From assembly GCA_025360225.1 (NCBI GenBank), contig JANYCN010000072.1, forward strand, positions 1 through 64,000: a DNA stretch of 64,000 nucleotides. The letters run 5' to 3'. Under the pieces are notes generated by a model. It was not told the DNA's origin and searched no databases. It was given only the letters and a program-made list of their open reading frames with translations. Position numbers and translations under genes: made by a program. Shown piece after piece: positions 30,087 to 39,970 of the stretch; the stretch's first letter is position 1, and every line of letters starts with the position of its first letter. The DNA comes from Actinomycetes bacterium (GTDB lineage: Bacteria; Actinomycetota; Thermoleophilia; Gaiellales; F1-60-MAGs149).

Positions 30087-30716
30087 ATGGAGCGTGCGAC
30101 CCGCAGCCGCGATGACTGGACGCTGATCCGCATGGAGACGCCCGACCGGCCTGGTGGTCTCGCGGTGCTGACGCGCCTCCTTGCTGCCTGCGGCGTCGAC
30201 ATCCTCTCGATCGAGGTGCTCAGCCACCGCGATGGGCTCGCCACCGCTGACGTGCTCGTGCACGGCGGTGATCTCGATCGCGCGCTGCGGGCTCTCGACG
30301 CCGACGTCCGGCTGCTCGGTCGCCGCTCGCACGGCGTGCTGCCCGACCCCGGGCTGGCGATGGCCGAGGCCTCGGCGCTGGTGGTCGATGAGCGAACGGC
30401 CGACGCCCTCCTCGACGCAGCGCTGCGGCTCGTCGATGCAGGCATCGGCGCGGTCTACCAGGTCGACGAGAACGGCGAGCTTCAGAGCGTCGCGGAAACC
30501 TCGTCCGGGCTGCGCCTGCTCGCCGAGGAGGCAGCCAGTTCGGGCGCGCCCGTCCTGCGCGAGGAGTCCGCCGGCTCGGCCGTCGCGATCCCCGTCGCCG
30601 AGGACGGCGCCACGCTGATCGTCGCGCTCGCGCGGACGCTCACCTTCCCCTTCCAGGACGCCGAGATCGACCGCGTCGACGCGCTCACATCGCTTGCAAT
30701 GCGGCTCCTGCCGTAG
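30087..30716 (+). CDS. ACT-domain-containing protein with possible GAF-like C-terminus
   Basis: METPDRPGGLAVLTRLLAACGVDILSIEVLSHRDGLATADVLV. Confidence 0.6.
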   Translation: MERATRSRDDWTLIRMETPDRPGGLAVLTRLLAACGVDILSIEVLSHRDGLATADVLVHGGDLDRALRALDADVRLLGRRSHGVLPDPGLAMAEASALVVDERTADALLDAALRLVDAGIGAVYQVDENGELQSVAETSSGLRLLAEEAASSGAPVLREESAGSAVAIPVAEDGATLIVALARTLTFPFQDAEIDRVDALTSLAMRLLP

Positions 30717-30736
30717 TTCGCTGGTACGATCGTGCG

Positions 30737-31696
30737 GTGGAGAAGGCCTCCGAAACGCTGCGCACGACGGACCGTGTCGCGGCCGTCCCTCCGAAGGTCG
30801 ACGTGGCGTGCCCGCTCTGCGGCGCCGATCGGTACGTCGTCCGCTTCCCCGACCGTTTCGAGGGCCGGCCGCTCGACCCTGACGTGCACTACACGTCAAC
30901 CTCAAACGCTTACGGCCAGCACGGACGCATCGTCAAGTGCCGCTCGTGCTCGCTCGTGTACATGAACCCGCGCCCGCACCAGCAGTCGGTGCAGGACAAC
31001 TACGCGGCGGTCGAGGACACGCGTTACGTCGAGGAGGAGCAGGGCCGCGTCGAGACGTTCACCGAGAGCCTCGAGCACCTCTCGCGTTTCGTGCCGAGCG
31101 GCCGCCTGCTCGACGTTGGCTGCCACATCGGCACCTTTCTCGAGGTTGCCGAGTCGGCGTTCGGCTACGAGGTCTCGGGCGTCGAGCCTTCCCGTTGGGC
31201 TGCGGCGATCGCCCGCGAGCGGATCAACGGTTCGGTGCACTGCGGACCGATCGAGGACGCGCCGATCGTCGAAGGCGGCTACGACGTCGTCACGCTCTGG
31301 GACGTGATCGAGCACCTGCCCGACCCCGCGATCGACATCCGCGCGATCTTCGGCGCGCTCCGCCCGGGCGGCATCTTCGCCGTCTCGACGATGGACGTCG
31401 AGTCCTGGTTCGCACGCATCATGGGACGGCGCTGGCCGTGGTACATGCAGATGCACCTCGTCTACTTCTCGCGCGCGACGCTCAGCGAGATGCTGCGCCG
31501 CGAAGGCTTCGTGATCGACGACGTGGTCCTCCACACCCGGCGCGTGCGGGTGTCCTACCTGATCTCCCGCCTCGACGCCTACGCGCCGTTCATCTCGAAG
31601 CCGCTCGCGGCCCTCGCGCGTCGCCTGAAGGTTGCTGACCGCACGATCGGCGTGAAGCTCGGTGACATCTTCACCGTGATCGCCCGGAAGCCCTGA
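30737..31696 (+). CDS. Class I SAM-dependent methyltransferase with zinc-ribbon N-terminus
   Basis: CPLCGAD...VKCRSCSLVYMNPRP...RLLDVGCHIGTFLEVAE...DVVTLWDVIEHLPDP. Confidence 0.85.
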   Translation: MEKASETLRTTDRVAAVPPKVDVACPLCGADRYVVRFPDRFEGRPLDPDVHYTSTSNAYGQHGRIVKCRSCSLVYMNPRPHQQSVQDNYAAVEDTRYVEEEQGRVETFTESLEHLSRFVPSGRLLDVGCHIGTFLEVAESAFGYEVSGVEPSRWAAAIARERINGSVHCGPIEDAPIVEGGYDVVTLWDVIEHLPDPAIDIRAIFGALRPGGIFAVSTMDVESWFARIMGRRWPWYMQMHLVYFSRATLSEMLRREGFVIDDVVLHTRRVRVSYLISRLDAYAPFISKPLAALARRLKVADRTIGVKLGDIFTVIARKP

Positions 31697-31716
31697 CGGA
31701 CGCCCCACGGCCGGCG

Positions 31717-31959
31717 TCAACGGCTCCAGGAGCAGGTCGCAACGAGGTCGCGCGTCGCGCAGGTGACGCAGGACGGGGCATCGTCGGCGGTGAGCACGAC
31801 GAGGTCGTAGCGCACCCGCTGGCCACACGATCGGCACTCGACGAGCTCCAGCTCGCCCGCCGCCACCAGGAGGCTGAATCGCCCTCGGGGTCGGGCGAAG
31901 CGATCGCCTCGGGTGCGACGGATCGTCTCCGCCAGCCTTCCACCGGTTCCTTCAGACAT
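31717..31959 (-). CDS. Small zinc-ribbon-like protein (80 aa)
   Basis: CRSCGQRVRYDLVVLTADDAPSCVTC. Confidence 0.5.
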   Translation of the reverse strand: MSEGTGGRLAETIRRTRGDRFARPRGRFSLLVAAGELELVECRSCGQRVRYDLVVLTADDAPSCVTCATRDLVATCSWSR

Positions 31960-32069
31960 CGCGGCTCTCCGATCGTACGGGCGCCGTGCTGCGCCCGGGT
32001 GTACCAGGATCAGATCGCGATCGGCCGGCGAGCTTGTGCGAGTACGCCGCGAGGTGACGGAAGGAATCG

Positions 32070-33524
32070 TCAGGTTGGGTCGAGCAGGAGGCGTGCGTGC
32101 TCGTGGACGTCGGCAATGCGCGCGAGCACCCGATCGTCGCGCTGCCCGGCCGGAAGCACCAGCTCGCGCTCGCCGCTCCAGCGCCGCGCGATCGCCACGG
32201 GATCCTCGCCCGTGAGCAGCGCCGCGGCCTGCGCGGCCGCGCCGTAGGCGACCAGTTCCTGCTCCGCGGCGAGCACCACAGCTCGACCGGTGAGGCGGGC
32301 GACGACCGCCCGCCAGGCGGCTCCACGCGCGCCGCCCCCGACCAGGACGACCGGGGCGTCGTCGTCGAGAGGGGACGCGCGCCGACCGATCTCGTCGAGC
32401 GCCGTCACGAGCGAGGCGACGGCGCCCTCGTAGGCTGCCATCAGGATCGCCCCGGGCGTCGTCGAGTGGCGCAGCCCGGTGATCAGCCCGGCTGCCAGCG
32501 GGTGGTCGGGGGTCCGTTCACCGTCGAGGTAGGGGAGCACGACGACGCCCTCCGATGGCTCGACGACCTCGATCCCGATCCCGAGCAGGCTGGCAAGACG
32601 ATCGATCGCGAGCGTCGCGTTGAGCGTGCACGCGAGCGGCAGGTAGCCGCCCGAGGCATCGGCGAACCCGGCGACGACGCCCGACGGGTCGGCCGTGGGC
32701 GATGTGCTCCTGGCGAACACCGTGCCGGAGGTTCCGAGCGAGATCACCGGCGCGCCCGGGGCGATCCCCAGCCCGAGCGCCGCCGCCGCGTTGTCGCCCG
32801 CTCCGACACCGACCGGGATCCCGGACCGCAGCCCGGTCGCCCCCGCCGCCACGACGCCGACGACGCCTGCCTGCTCGCGCTCGGAGAGCACCCGGGGGAG
32901 CGCCGAGCGGTCAAGCTCCACGAGCGGGTGTCCGAGGACCTGGTCGACGTAGCGACCGGTCACGGCCGACCACCACGCCGTGCCCGATGCATCGCTGCGA
33001 TCGGTCACGGCCTCGCCGCACAGCCGCTCCGTCAGGTGGTCGTGCGGGAGCCTGACTCCGGCGATCGCCGCGGCGACGCGCGGCTCGCAGCGACGGAGCC
33101 AGGCGAGCTTCGCCGCCGTGAAGCTCGCGACCGGCACGACTCCGACCGCGTCGGCCCACCAGTCGACACCGAAGGCCTCGCGCAGCGCGAGCGCATCGGG
33201 AGCGGCCCGAGTGTCGTTCCAGAGGATGGCTGGCCGGAGCGGTGCGCCACCTGCATCCTGGACCACGAGCCCGTGCTGCTGCCCGGCGATCGAGATCGCC
33301 GCGATCGACGATCCCCGGCCGGTGCGACCGACGGCGGTCGCAAAGGCCTGCCACCACAGGGCCGGATCGGTCTCGCGGGCGCCATCGCTCCCGGTCACGA
33401 GATGCCGAGCGTCGCCCCGGGAGACGACCACCCCGCTCGCGACGTCGACGACCACGACCTTCGTGGACTGGGTCGACGAGTCGACGCCGGCGACGAGCGC
33501 TGATGGGTGCGACGAGCGGATCAT
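32070..33524 (-). CDS. xylB: Xylulokinase (FGGY family)
   Basis: LVAGVDSSTQSTKVVVVD...AISIAGQQHGLVVQD...ILWNDTRA...GAGDNAAAALGLG. Confidence 0.92.
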   Translation of the reverse strand: MIRSSHPSALVAGVDSSTQSTKVVVVDVASGVVVSRGDARHLVTGSDGARETDPALWWQAFATAVGRTGRGSSIAAISIAGQQHGLVVQDAGGAPLRPAILWNDTRAAPDALALREAFGVDWWADAVGVVPVASFTAAKLAWLRRCEPRVAAAIAGVRLPHDHLTERLCGEAVTDRSDASGTAWWSAVTGRYVDQVLGHPLVELDRSALPRVLSEREQAGVVGVVAAGATGLRSGIPVGVGAGDNAAAALGLGIAPGAPVISLGTSGTVFARSTSPTADPSGVVAGFADASGGYLPLACTLNATLAIDRLASLLGIGIEVVEPSEGVVVLPYLDGERTPDHPLAAGLITGLRHSTTPGAILMAAYEGAVASLVTALDEIGRRASPLDDDAPVVLVGGGARGAAWRAVVARLTGRAVVLAAEQELVAYGAAAQAAALLTGEDPVAIARRWSGERELVLPAGQRDDRVLARIADVHEHARLLLDPT

Positions 33525-33545
33525 TTGTCTAACAGGCATACTAAT
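33523..33545. promoter_or_regulatory. ROK/XylR-type operator candidate ATTTGTCT-N7-ATACTAAT
   Basis: Same 8-7-8 geometry and left half-site as 35975..35997; in the xylB/xylA divergent region. Confidence 0.6.
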
Positions 33546-33581
33546 GTCCCGAAGGAACGTGCAGGCCCCAAGGAGCCCATC

Positions 33582-34751
33582 ATGAGTGATCGCTACGCAC
33601 CGGTGCCGGAAGACCGCTTCGTCTTCGGCCTCTGGACAGTCGGCAACCCGGGTAGAGATACGTGGGGTGGAGCGACGCGACCCGTGATCGCACCCGACGA
33701 GATCGTCCGGCGGCTTGGCGATCTCGGCGCGCACGGCGTCTGCTTCCACGACAACGACCTGATCCCGTTCGACGCCACGCCGGCCGATCGCGAGGCAATC
33801 CTCGGACGGTTCCGGAAGGCTCTCACGGAGACCGGGCTTCGGGTGACGATGGCGACGACGAACCTGGCGTTCCACCCGGCGTTCAAGGATGGCTCGTTCA
33901 CCGCGAACGATCCGGCCGTGCGCCGGTTCGCGATCGCGAAGTCGCTGCGCGCGATCGACCTCGGTGCCGAGGTCGGGGCCAGCACGTACGTCTTCTGGGG
34001 TGGCCGCGAGGGCGCCGAGATCCACGCCTCGAAGCCCGTCGGGCCGGCGCTCGATCGCTACCGGGAGGCGATCGACTTCCTCGCCGACTACGTGGTCGAC
34101 CGCGGCTACGGGATGCGGTTCGCGATCGAGCCGAAGCCCAACGAGCCTCGTGGCGACCTGTTCCTGCCGACCGTCGGGCACGCGCTGCACTTCATCGAGA
34201 CGCTCGCGCGACCCGAGATGGTCGGGGTGAACCCCGAGGTCGCGCACGAGACGATGGCCGGCCTGAACTTCGTCCACGCCGTCGGTCAGGCGCTGTGGGC
34301 GAACAAGCTCTTCCACATCGACCTCAACTCCCAGCGGATCGGACGCTACGACCAGGACTACCGCTTCGGGCAGGAGGACATCAAGGAGCTTCTGTTCCTC
34401 GTCAAGCTGCTCGAGGAGTCCGGCTACGACGGGCCGCTGCACTTCGACTCGCACGCGCTGCGAGCCGAGAGCGCCGAGGGCGTGTGGGACTTCGCCCGGG
34501 GCTCGATGCGGACGTACCTGATCCTGCGAGAGAAGGCGACGCGGCTCGCGGCCGATCCCCGCTACATCGCCCTCTGCGCCGAGGCGCAGGTCCCCGAGCT
34601 CTCGCTTCCGACCGTTCCTGAAGGCTTCTCCGGTGAGGCGGTCACGAGGCTCCTCGAGGAGCACCACGATCCCGACGCCCTCGCCGCGCGCGTCGTTGCG
34701 AACGAGCGGCTCGACCAGCTCGTGACCGAGCACCTACTCGGAACGGCCTGA
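33582..34751 (+). CDS. xylA: Xylose isomerase
   Basis: FVFGLWTVGNPGRDTWGGATRPV...GVCFHDNDLIPFD...YVFWGGREGAE...EPKPNEPRGDLFLPT. Confidence 0.95.
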   Translation: MSDRYAPVPEDRFVFGLWTVGNPGRDTWGGATRPVIAPDEIVRRLGDLGAHGVCFHDNDLIPFDATPADREAILGRFRKALTETGLRVTMATTNLAFHPAFKDGSFTANDPAVRRFAIAKSLRAIDLGAEVGASTYVFWGGREGAEIHASKPVGPALDRYREAIDFLADYVVDRGYGMRFAIEPKPNEPRGDLFLPTVGHALHFIETLARPEMVGVNPEVAHETMAGLNFVHAVGQALWANKLFHIDLNSQRIGRYDQDYRFGQEDIKELLFLVKLLEESGYDGPLHFDSHALRAESAEGVWDFARGSMRTYLILREKATRLAADPRYIALCAEAQVPELSLPTVPEGFSGEAVTRLLEEHHDPDALAARVVANERLDQLVTEHLLGTA

Positions 34752-34757
34752 GGTTCC

Positions 34758-35975
34758 GTGGCGCCCGTGACCGCCGACCAGACGACGGTTCGCGACGCGA
34801 ACCTCGGCGTGGTTCTCCGCCACGTCCGCGACGGCGGGGCGATCTCCCGCGCGCGGATTGCGGCCGAGACCGGGCTCAACAAGTCCACGGTCTCGAGCCT
34901 TGTCGGGGAGCTGATCGAGCTCGAGGTGCTCACCGACACGGGCCTCGACGAGCGGCCCGGGAGCGTCGGACGTCCGGCCGCCACCGTCGCGCTCTCGGGG
35001 CGCCACGCGGCAGTCGGGATCGAGATCAACGTCGACTACATCACGGTCGCGGTCGAGGACCTCGCCGGGGAGACGGTCTCCGAGCGCCAGATCTGGCGCG
35101 ACCTGCGCGGCGCGCCGCCCGGGCCGGTGCTGGACGAGCTGGCGGTGATCGTCGGCGGAGAGCTCGCCGGGGCATGCGCGAGCGGTCGGCTGCCGTACGG
35201 GCTCGGGATCGCGCTCCCCGGACTCGTCGACACGGCGTCGGGCGTCCTCCTCCGCGCGCCGAACCTGCGCTGGGACGGGGCCGCGATCGGGCGTGAGCTG
35301 GCGAGCCGCCTCGAGCCGCTGCGCGCGATCCGCGTCGAGAACGAGTCCAACCTCGCCGCGCTCGCGGAGCTCTGGCACGGCGAGCAGCCCCGTCCGCGGA
35401 ACTTCATCCTCGTCTTCGGTGAGATCGGCGTCGGCGGTGGCGTGGTGATCGACGGCTCGCTGTTCCGCGGCGCGCACGGGTTCGCAGGCGAGTTCGGACA
35501 CGTGACCGTCGCGCCGCACGGCGACCGCTGCGGGTGCGGCGCCAACGGCTGCCTCGAGACGCTCGCCGGCCTCGAGGTGATCGCCCGCCGCGCCGGGCTC
35601 GCGCTCTCGGTCGGGGAGCGGAACCCGAGCCTCTCGGCCGAGCTCCGGACACGCGCGGCGGCAGGCGAGGCCCGGACGATCGACAGCCTCGACGTCGCGG
35701 GAGTCGCGATTGGGATGGCGCTCGGCACGGCCAGCAACCTCCTCGACCTCGACGCGGTGGTGCTCGGCGGGGCCTTCGCCGAGCTGGCGCCGTGGCTCGT
35801 TGGCCCGATCGAGCGCGAGCTTCGGACGCGGTTCATGGCGGCACGCTGGTCGCCGTTCCGGGTCGTCGCCTCCTCGATCACGGACGGGCCGGTGCGGGGG
35901 GCCGCGGCGATCGTCCTGCGCGACATCTTCGACAATCCGCGAGTGGCACTTGACAGCGTCGGCTCCGCACGCTAA
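34758..35975 (+). CDS. ROK family transcriptional regulator (XylR/NagC-like)
   Basis: wHTH GAISRARIAAETGLNKSTVSSLVGELIELEVL; ROK motif CGCGANGCLETLAG. Confidence 0.9.
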   Translation: MAPVTADQTTVRDANLGVVLRHVRDGGAISRARIAAETGLNKSTVSSLVGELIELEVLTDTGLDERPGSVGRPAATVALSGRHAAVGIEINVDYITVAVEDLAGETVSERQIWRDLRGAPPGPVLDELAVIVGGELAGACASGRLPYGLGIALPGLVDTASGVLLRAPNLRWDGAAIGRELASRLEPLRAIRVENESNLAALAELWHGEQPRPRNFILVFGEIGVGGGVVIDGSLFRGAHGFAGEFGHVTVAPHGDRCGCGANGCLETLAGLEVIARRAGLALSVGERNPSLSAELRTRAAAGEARTIDSLDVAGVAIGMALGTASNLLDLDAVVLGGAFAELAPWLVGPIERELRTRFMAARWSPFRVVASSITDGPVRGAAAIVLRDIFDNPRVALDSVGSAR

Positions 35976-35997
35976 TTTGTCGTGTCAACCGACAAAT
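35975..35997. promoter_or_regulatory. Perfect inverted repeat ATTTGTCG-N7-CGACAAAT, XylR operator candidate
   Basis: Lies between the ROK gene and xylF. Confidence 0.7.
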
Positions 35998-36010
35998 GTG
36001 GAGGAGACAC

Positions 36011-37132
36011 ATGAATAGGTCAGCAGTGCGCTGGTTCGCCACCCTGGCGATCGCCGGCATCGCGGTCGTCGCATCAGCGTGCGGCAGCTCGGACACGGCC
36101 ACGCCCACGGGCTCGACGCCCGCGCCGGGCACCGGCGCCGGGTCCGGCGGCGGCAAGGTCGGCGTGATCCTGCCCGACACGAAGTCGTCGATCCGCTGGG
36201 AGTCGTTCGACAAGCCCCTCCTCACCAAGGCGTTCGCGGACGCCGGCGTGACGGCGGACATCCAGAACGCCGAGGGCGACAAGGTCAAGATGGCGACGAT
36301 CGCCGACCAGATGATCACGAGCGGCGTCAAGGTCCTGATCATCGTCAACCTCGACTCGCCGAGCGCCGTGGCGATCGAGACGAAGGCGGCCGCTGCCGGC
36401 GTCAAGACGCTTGACTACGACCGCCTCACGCTCGGCGGCAACGCCGAGGCGTACGTCTCGTTCGACAACGAGGTCGTTGGCCAGCTCCAGGGCACGGGCC
36501 TCGTCAAGTGCCTGACCGACAAGGGCGTCGCGAACCCGCGCGTCGTCGAGCTGAACGGCTCGCCGACCGACAACAACGCGACGCTCTTCAAGAAGGGCTA
36601 CGACTCGATCCTGCAGCCGCTCTACGACGCCGGCACCTACACCAAGGTCGCCGACCAGAGCGTGCCGGACTGGGACAACCAGAAGGGCGGCGTGATCTTC
36701 GCCCAGATGCTGCAGGCGGCCGGCGGCAAGATCGACGGCGTGCTGGCGGCGAACGACGGTCTCGGCGGCGCCGCGATCGCCGAGCTGAAGAAGCAGAACC
36801 TGCAGATCCCCGTAACCGGCCAGGACGCGACACCGGAGGGCCTCCAGGCGATCCTGCGCGGCGACCAGTGCATGACGGTCTACAAGGCGGTCACCAGTGA
36901 GGCCAAGGCCGTCGCCGATGCGGCGATCGCGCTCCTCTCCGGGAAGGCGCCCGCAACGAACAAGACGCTCAAGGACTCGGTCAGCGGCCGCGACGTCCCG
37001 AGCGTCCTGTTGGCGCCGGTCGCGATCTACAAGGCCAACGTCAAGGACGTGATCGCTGACGGCTTCGTCACGAAGGCCCAGGTCTGCGTCGCAGATCTCG
37101 CCCAGGCGTGCACGGACGCTGGCATTTCCTGA
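36011..37132 (+). CDS. xylF: Sugar (xylose) ABC transporter substrate-binding lipoprotein
   Basis: Lipobox VVASACGSS; KVGVILPDTKSSIRWESFDKPLLTKAF; xylose operon context. Confidence 0.88.
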   Translation: MNRSAVRWFATLAIAGIAVVASACGSSDTATPTGSTPAPGTGAGSGGGKVGVILPDTKSSIRWESFDKPLLTKAFADAGVTADIQNAEGDKVKMATIADQMITSGVKVLIIVNLDSPSAVAIETKAAAAGVKTLDYDRLTLGGNAEAYVSFDNEVVGQLQGTGLVKCLTDKGVANPRVVELNGSPTDNNATLFKKGYDSILQPLYDAGTYTKVADQSVPDWDNQKGGVIFAQMLQAAGGKIDGVLAANDGLGGAAIAELKKQNLQIPVTGQDATPEGLQAILRGDQCMTVYKAVTSEAKAVADAAIALLSGKAPATNKTLKDSVSGRDVPSVLLAPVAIYKANVKDVIADGFVTKAQVCVADLAQACTDAGIS

Positions 37133-37148
37133 CCAGATAGGCGATGAT

Positions 37149-37185
37149 GGGGCGCCTCGCTCGCAGCCGCGAAGCGAGGCGCCCC
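37149..37185 (+). terminator. Strong hairpin GGGGCGCCTCGCT-N11-AGCGAGGCGCCCC (attenuator/mRNA stabiliser)
   Basis: Perfect 13-bp stem between xylF and xylG, followed by TTC. Confidence 0.7.
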
Positions 37186-37207
37186 TTCGCCGTTTCGGAG
37201 CCGAGCC

Positions 37208-37996
37208 ATGAGCCCTGCAAAGGATGATGCGCCGATCCTCGCGATCCGTGGCGCGAACAAGAGCTTCGGGGCGATCCACGTGCTCCACGACGTCGACTTC
37301 GCCGTCTACCCCGGACAGGTGACGGCCCTCGTCGGCGACAACGGCGCCGGCAAGTCGACGCTCGTAAAGTGCATCTCGGGCGTCTACTCGTTCGACGGCG
37401 CGGACGTCGAGTTCGCCGGCAACCCGGTCACGATCTCCGGGCCGCGCGACGCCGCACACCTCGGGATCGAGGTGGTGTACCAGGACCTCGCGCTCTGCGA
37501 CAACCTCGACATCGTTCAGAACATGTTCCTCGGCCGCGAGCGCCGCACCGGTGCAACGCTCGACGAGTCGTCGATGGAGAAGCTCGCGCGGAACACGCTG
37601 GCCGACCTCTCCGTCCGCACCGTCAAGTCCGTCCGCCAGTCCGTTGCGAGCCTCTCCGGCGGCCAGCGCCAGACCGTCGCGATCGCGAAAGCGGTCCTGT
37701 GGGACTCGAAGGTCGTGCTGCTCGACGAGCCCACTGCGGCGCTCGGCGTCGCGCAGACCCGTAACGTGCTCGATCTCGTGCGGAAGATGGCCGACCAGGG
37801 CCTCGGCGTCGTGATCATCAGCCACAACATGAACGACGTGTTCGAGGTCGCCGACCGGATCGTGGCGCTCTACCTCGGTCGCGTCGCCGCGGAGGTGCGC
37901 ACGACGGAGTCGACGCGCGCGCAGGTCGTCGAGCTGATCACGTCCGGCCGTTCCGGCGACCTCGGGCTCGCCCGCGCCGACCAGGTGCAGATCTGA
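37208..37996 (+). CDS. xylG: Sugar ABC transporter ATP-binding protein (single NBD)
   Basis: ALVGDNGAGKSTLVKC; LSGGQRQTVAIAKAVLWDSKVVLLDEPTAALG. Confidence 0.9.
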   Translation: MSPAKDDAPILAIRGANKSFGAIHVLHDVDFAVYPGQVTALVGDNGAGKSTLVKCISGVYSFDGADVEFAGNPVTISGPRDAAHLGIEVVYQDLALCDNLDIVQNMFLGRERRTGATLDESSMEKLARNTLADLSVRTVKSVRQSVASLSGGQRQTVAIAKAVLWDSKVVLLDEPTAALGVAQTRNVLDLVRKMADQGLGVVIISHNMNDVFEVADRIVALYLGRVAAEVRTTESTRAQVVELITSGRSGDLGLARADQVQI

Positions 37997-39306
37997 TGAG
38001 GGGGTTCTCGATGGCACAGGCAGCGGACGAGCCGCCGACCGGCGGCGCGGCCGTCGCGCGCAACGACTTCAGCATCGACTCCGAGCAGCTCGGGCTCGGG
38101 GCGTCGCTGCAGCGGCTCGTCTTCCGCAAGGGCACCGACCTCGGCGCCGCTCCGGCGCTGCTCGGGCTGATCTCGCTGACGCTGCTGTTCGGCCTCAGCG
38201 CAGACCGGTTCATCTCGAAGGGGAACTTCGCGAACCTGCTGACGCAGGCGACCTGGCTGATGCTGCTGGCGGTGGCCGTCACGTTCGTGCTGCTGCTCGG
38301 CGAGATCGACCTCTCCGCGGGCTACACAGCCGGGCTGTGCGTCGTCGTGACGGCATACCTGCTGGCACCGCCGCACAACGTCACGCCGTGGGTCGCGATC
38401 CCGGCCGGGTTCGTCGTCGGCGCGACGATCGGCGTGATCACGGGCCTGCTCGTGGCCCGAGTGGGCATCCCGGCCTTCGTCGTGACCCTCGCGTTCTTCA
38501 TGACCTGGCAGGGCGTGGTCCTGATCATTGCGAAGGACGGCGGCACGATCCCGATCACGAACGACCTGATCATCGCCTTCGTGAACCGATCGATGCGACC
38601 GCTGTTCGGCTGGATCCTGCTGGTCCTGATCGCCGGCGGCTACCTCGTCTCGGCCCTGCGGAAGGCGCAGCTCCGGACCCGCAACGGGCTCCCCGCCGAG
38701 CTCCGCTCCCTGATCCTAATCAAGGCCGGCATGCTGGCCCTTGGCTGGGGAGCGATGACCTACGTGCTGAACCAGAACCGGGCCTTCGCCGGCGCGACCG
38801 CGCCTCTCGAAGGCGTCCCGATCGCCGTCCCGGTCGTGGTGGCGATCGTCGTCACGCTGCACTTCCTGCTCGAGCGAACCAGCTGGGGTCGCCACGTGTA
38901 CGCGGTCGGCGGCAACGTCGAGGCTGCCCGGCGCGCAGGCATCTCGGTGACCTGGATCAAGATGAGCTGCTTCATCATGTGCGGCCTCGTGGCCTGCGTC
39001 GCCGGGCTCGCGCTCGGCTCGCAGCTCAACTCGGTCTCACCGCAGACGGGCGGCAACGACACGCTGCTCCGTGCCGTCGGCGCTGCCGTGATCGGCGGCG
39101 TGTCGCTGTTCGGCGGACGCGGCAAGCTGATCTACCCGATCATCGGCGGGCTCGTCGTCGCGATGATCGACAACGGGCTCGGGCTCCTCGGCACCGTCGC
39201 TCAGATCGACTTCACGGCGTCCGGGCCACGGTTCATCGTGCAGGGCCTGGTGCTGCTCTTCGCCGCAACGATCGACGCGCTCTCACGGAAACGGTCGGTC
39301 GGCTAG
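37996..39306 (+). CDS. xylH: Sugar ABC transporter permease
   Basis: Multi-TM; LLLGEIDLSAGYTAGLCVVV; GGNVEAARRAGI; GGVSLFGGRGKL. Confidence 0.9.
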   Translation: MRGFSMAQAADEPPTGGAAVARNDFSIDSEQLGLGASLQRLVFRKGTDLGAAPALLGLISLTLLFGLSADRFISKGNFANLLTQATWLMLLAVAVTFVLLLGEIDLSAGYTAGLCVVVTAYLLAPPHNVTPWVAIPAGFVVGATIGVITGLLVARVGIPAFVVTLAFFMTWQGVVLIIAKDGGTIPITNDLIIAFVNRSMRPLFGWILLVLIAGGYLVSALRKAQLRTRNGLPAELRSLILIKAGMLALGWGAMTYVLNQNRAFAGATAPLEGVPIAVPVVVAIVVTLHFLLERTSWGRHVYAVGGNVEAARRAGISVTWIKMSCFIMCGLVACVAGLALGSQLNSVSPQTGGNDTLLRAVGAAVIGGVSLFGGRGKLIYPIIGGLVVAMIDNGLGLLGTVAQIDFTASGPRFIVQGLVLLFAATIDALSRKRSVG

Positions 39307-39313
39307 CTGGGGG

Positions 39314-39613
39314 TCAGGGCCCGTACGACCCGACGATCGTCGCGTCCGACGCCTGGGGCGGCTCGTCGCAGCGTGCGCCGATCCCGGCCGTGAAGGCCTG
39401 AAACGCGGGCAGGTCGAGGAGCGGGTTCGGCCCCGCCTCCGGGTCGAGGGAGGCGATGTGGAGGAACGAGACGCCGTCCGCGAGCCGGTAGGTGGCGTAG
39501 CGGATGCCGGCCGGTGCCAGCTCGTGGAGCTCCCGGTAGACCTGCAGCACGAGCTGCTCGTTCTCGGCGACGCGATCGGGCTTCACACGGTATCGGACGA
39601 CGACGTCGGGCAT
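39314..39613 (-). CDS. ABM-domain-like hypothetical protein
   Basis: MPDVVVRYRVKPDRVAENEQLVLQVYRELHELAPAGIRYATYRLADGVSFLHIA. Confidence 0.65.
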   Translation of the reverse strand: MPDVVVRYRVKPDRVAENEQLVLQVYRELHELAPAGIRYATYRLADGVSFLHIASLDPEAGPNPLLDLPAFQAFTAGIGARCDEPPQASDATIVGSYGP

Positions 39614-39679
39614 CGGAGCGCTCCTCGTTTGTCCCATCCGCTCACGCCTGAGCGACGAATGGTAACATTGACGCTACAC

Positions 39680-39970
39680 ATGGTACACGCCCTCGATGCG
39701 CTTGGAAGCCCGGTCCGGCGTGAGATCCTGACCGCGCTCCGGACGACACCGCTGGCCGTTGGACAGCTCGCTAAGCGGTTCCCGGTGAGCCGACCCGCGA
39801 TCTCCCGTCACCTCCGGCTCCTCGAGGACGCCGGGCTCGTGGAGCACCGGACGGACGGCACGCGCAGCGTCTACCAGGTCAGGGTCCAGGGCTTCGGCGC
39901 CGTCCGCGACTACCTCGACGGGTTCTGGGACGTCGCGCTGTCACGGCTCGAGGAGCTGGCGGAGGAGTGA
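39680..39970 (+). CDS. ArsR/SmtB family HTH regulator
   Basis: LGSPVRREILTALRTTPLAVGQLAKRFPVSRPAISRHLRLLEDAGLVEHRTDGTRSVYQV; alternative ATG at 39659. Confidence 0.85.
   Translation: MVHALDALGSPVRREILTALRTTPLAVGQLAKRFPVSRPAISRHLRLLEDAGLVEHRTDGTRSVYQVRVQGFGAVRDYLDGFWDVALSRLEELAEE

Noticed and set aside
32070-34733. 887-aa minus-strand ORF
   Set aside because: Only the xylB part (to about 33524) is real; the N-terminal extension is antisense to xylA.
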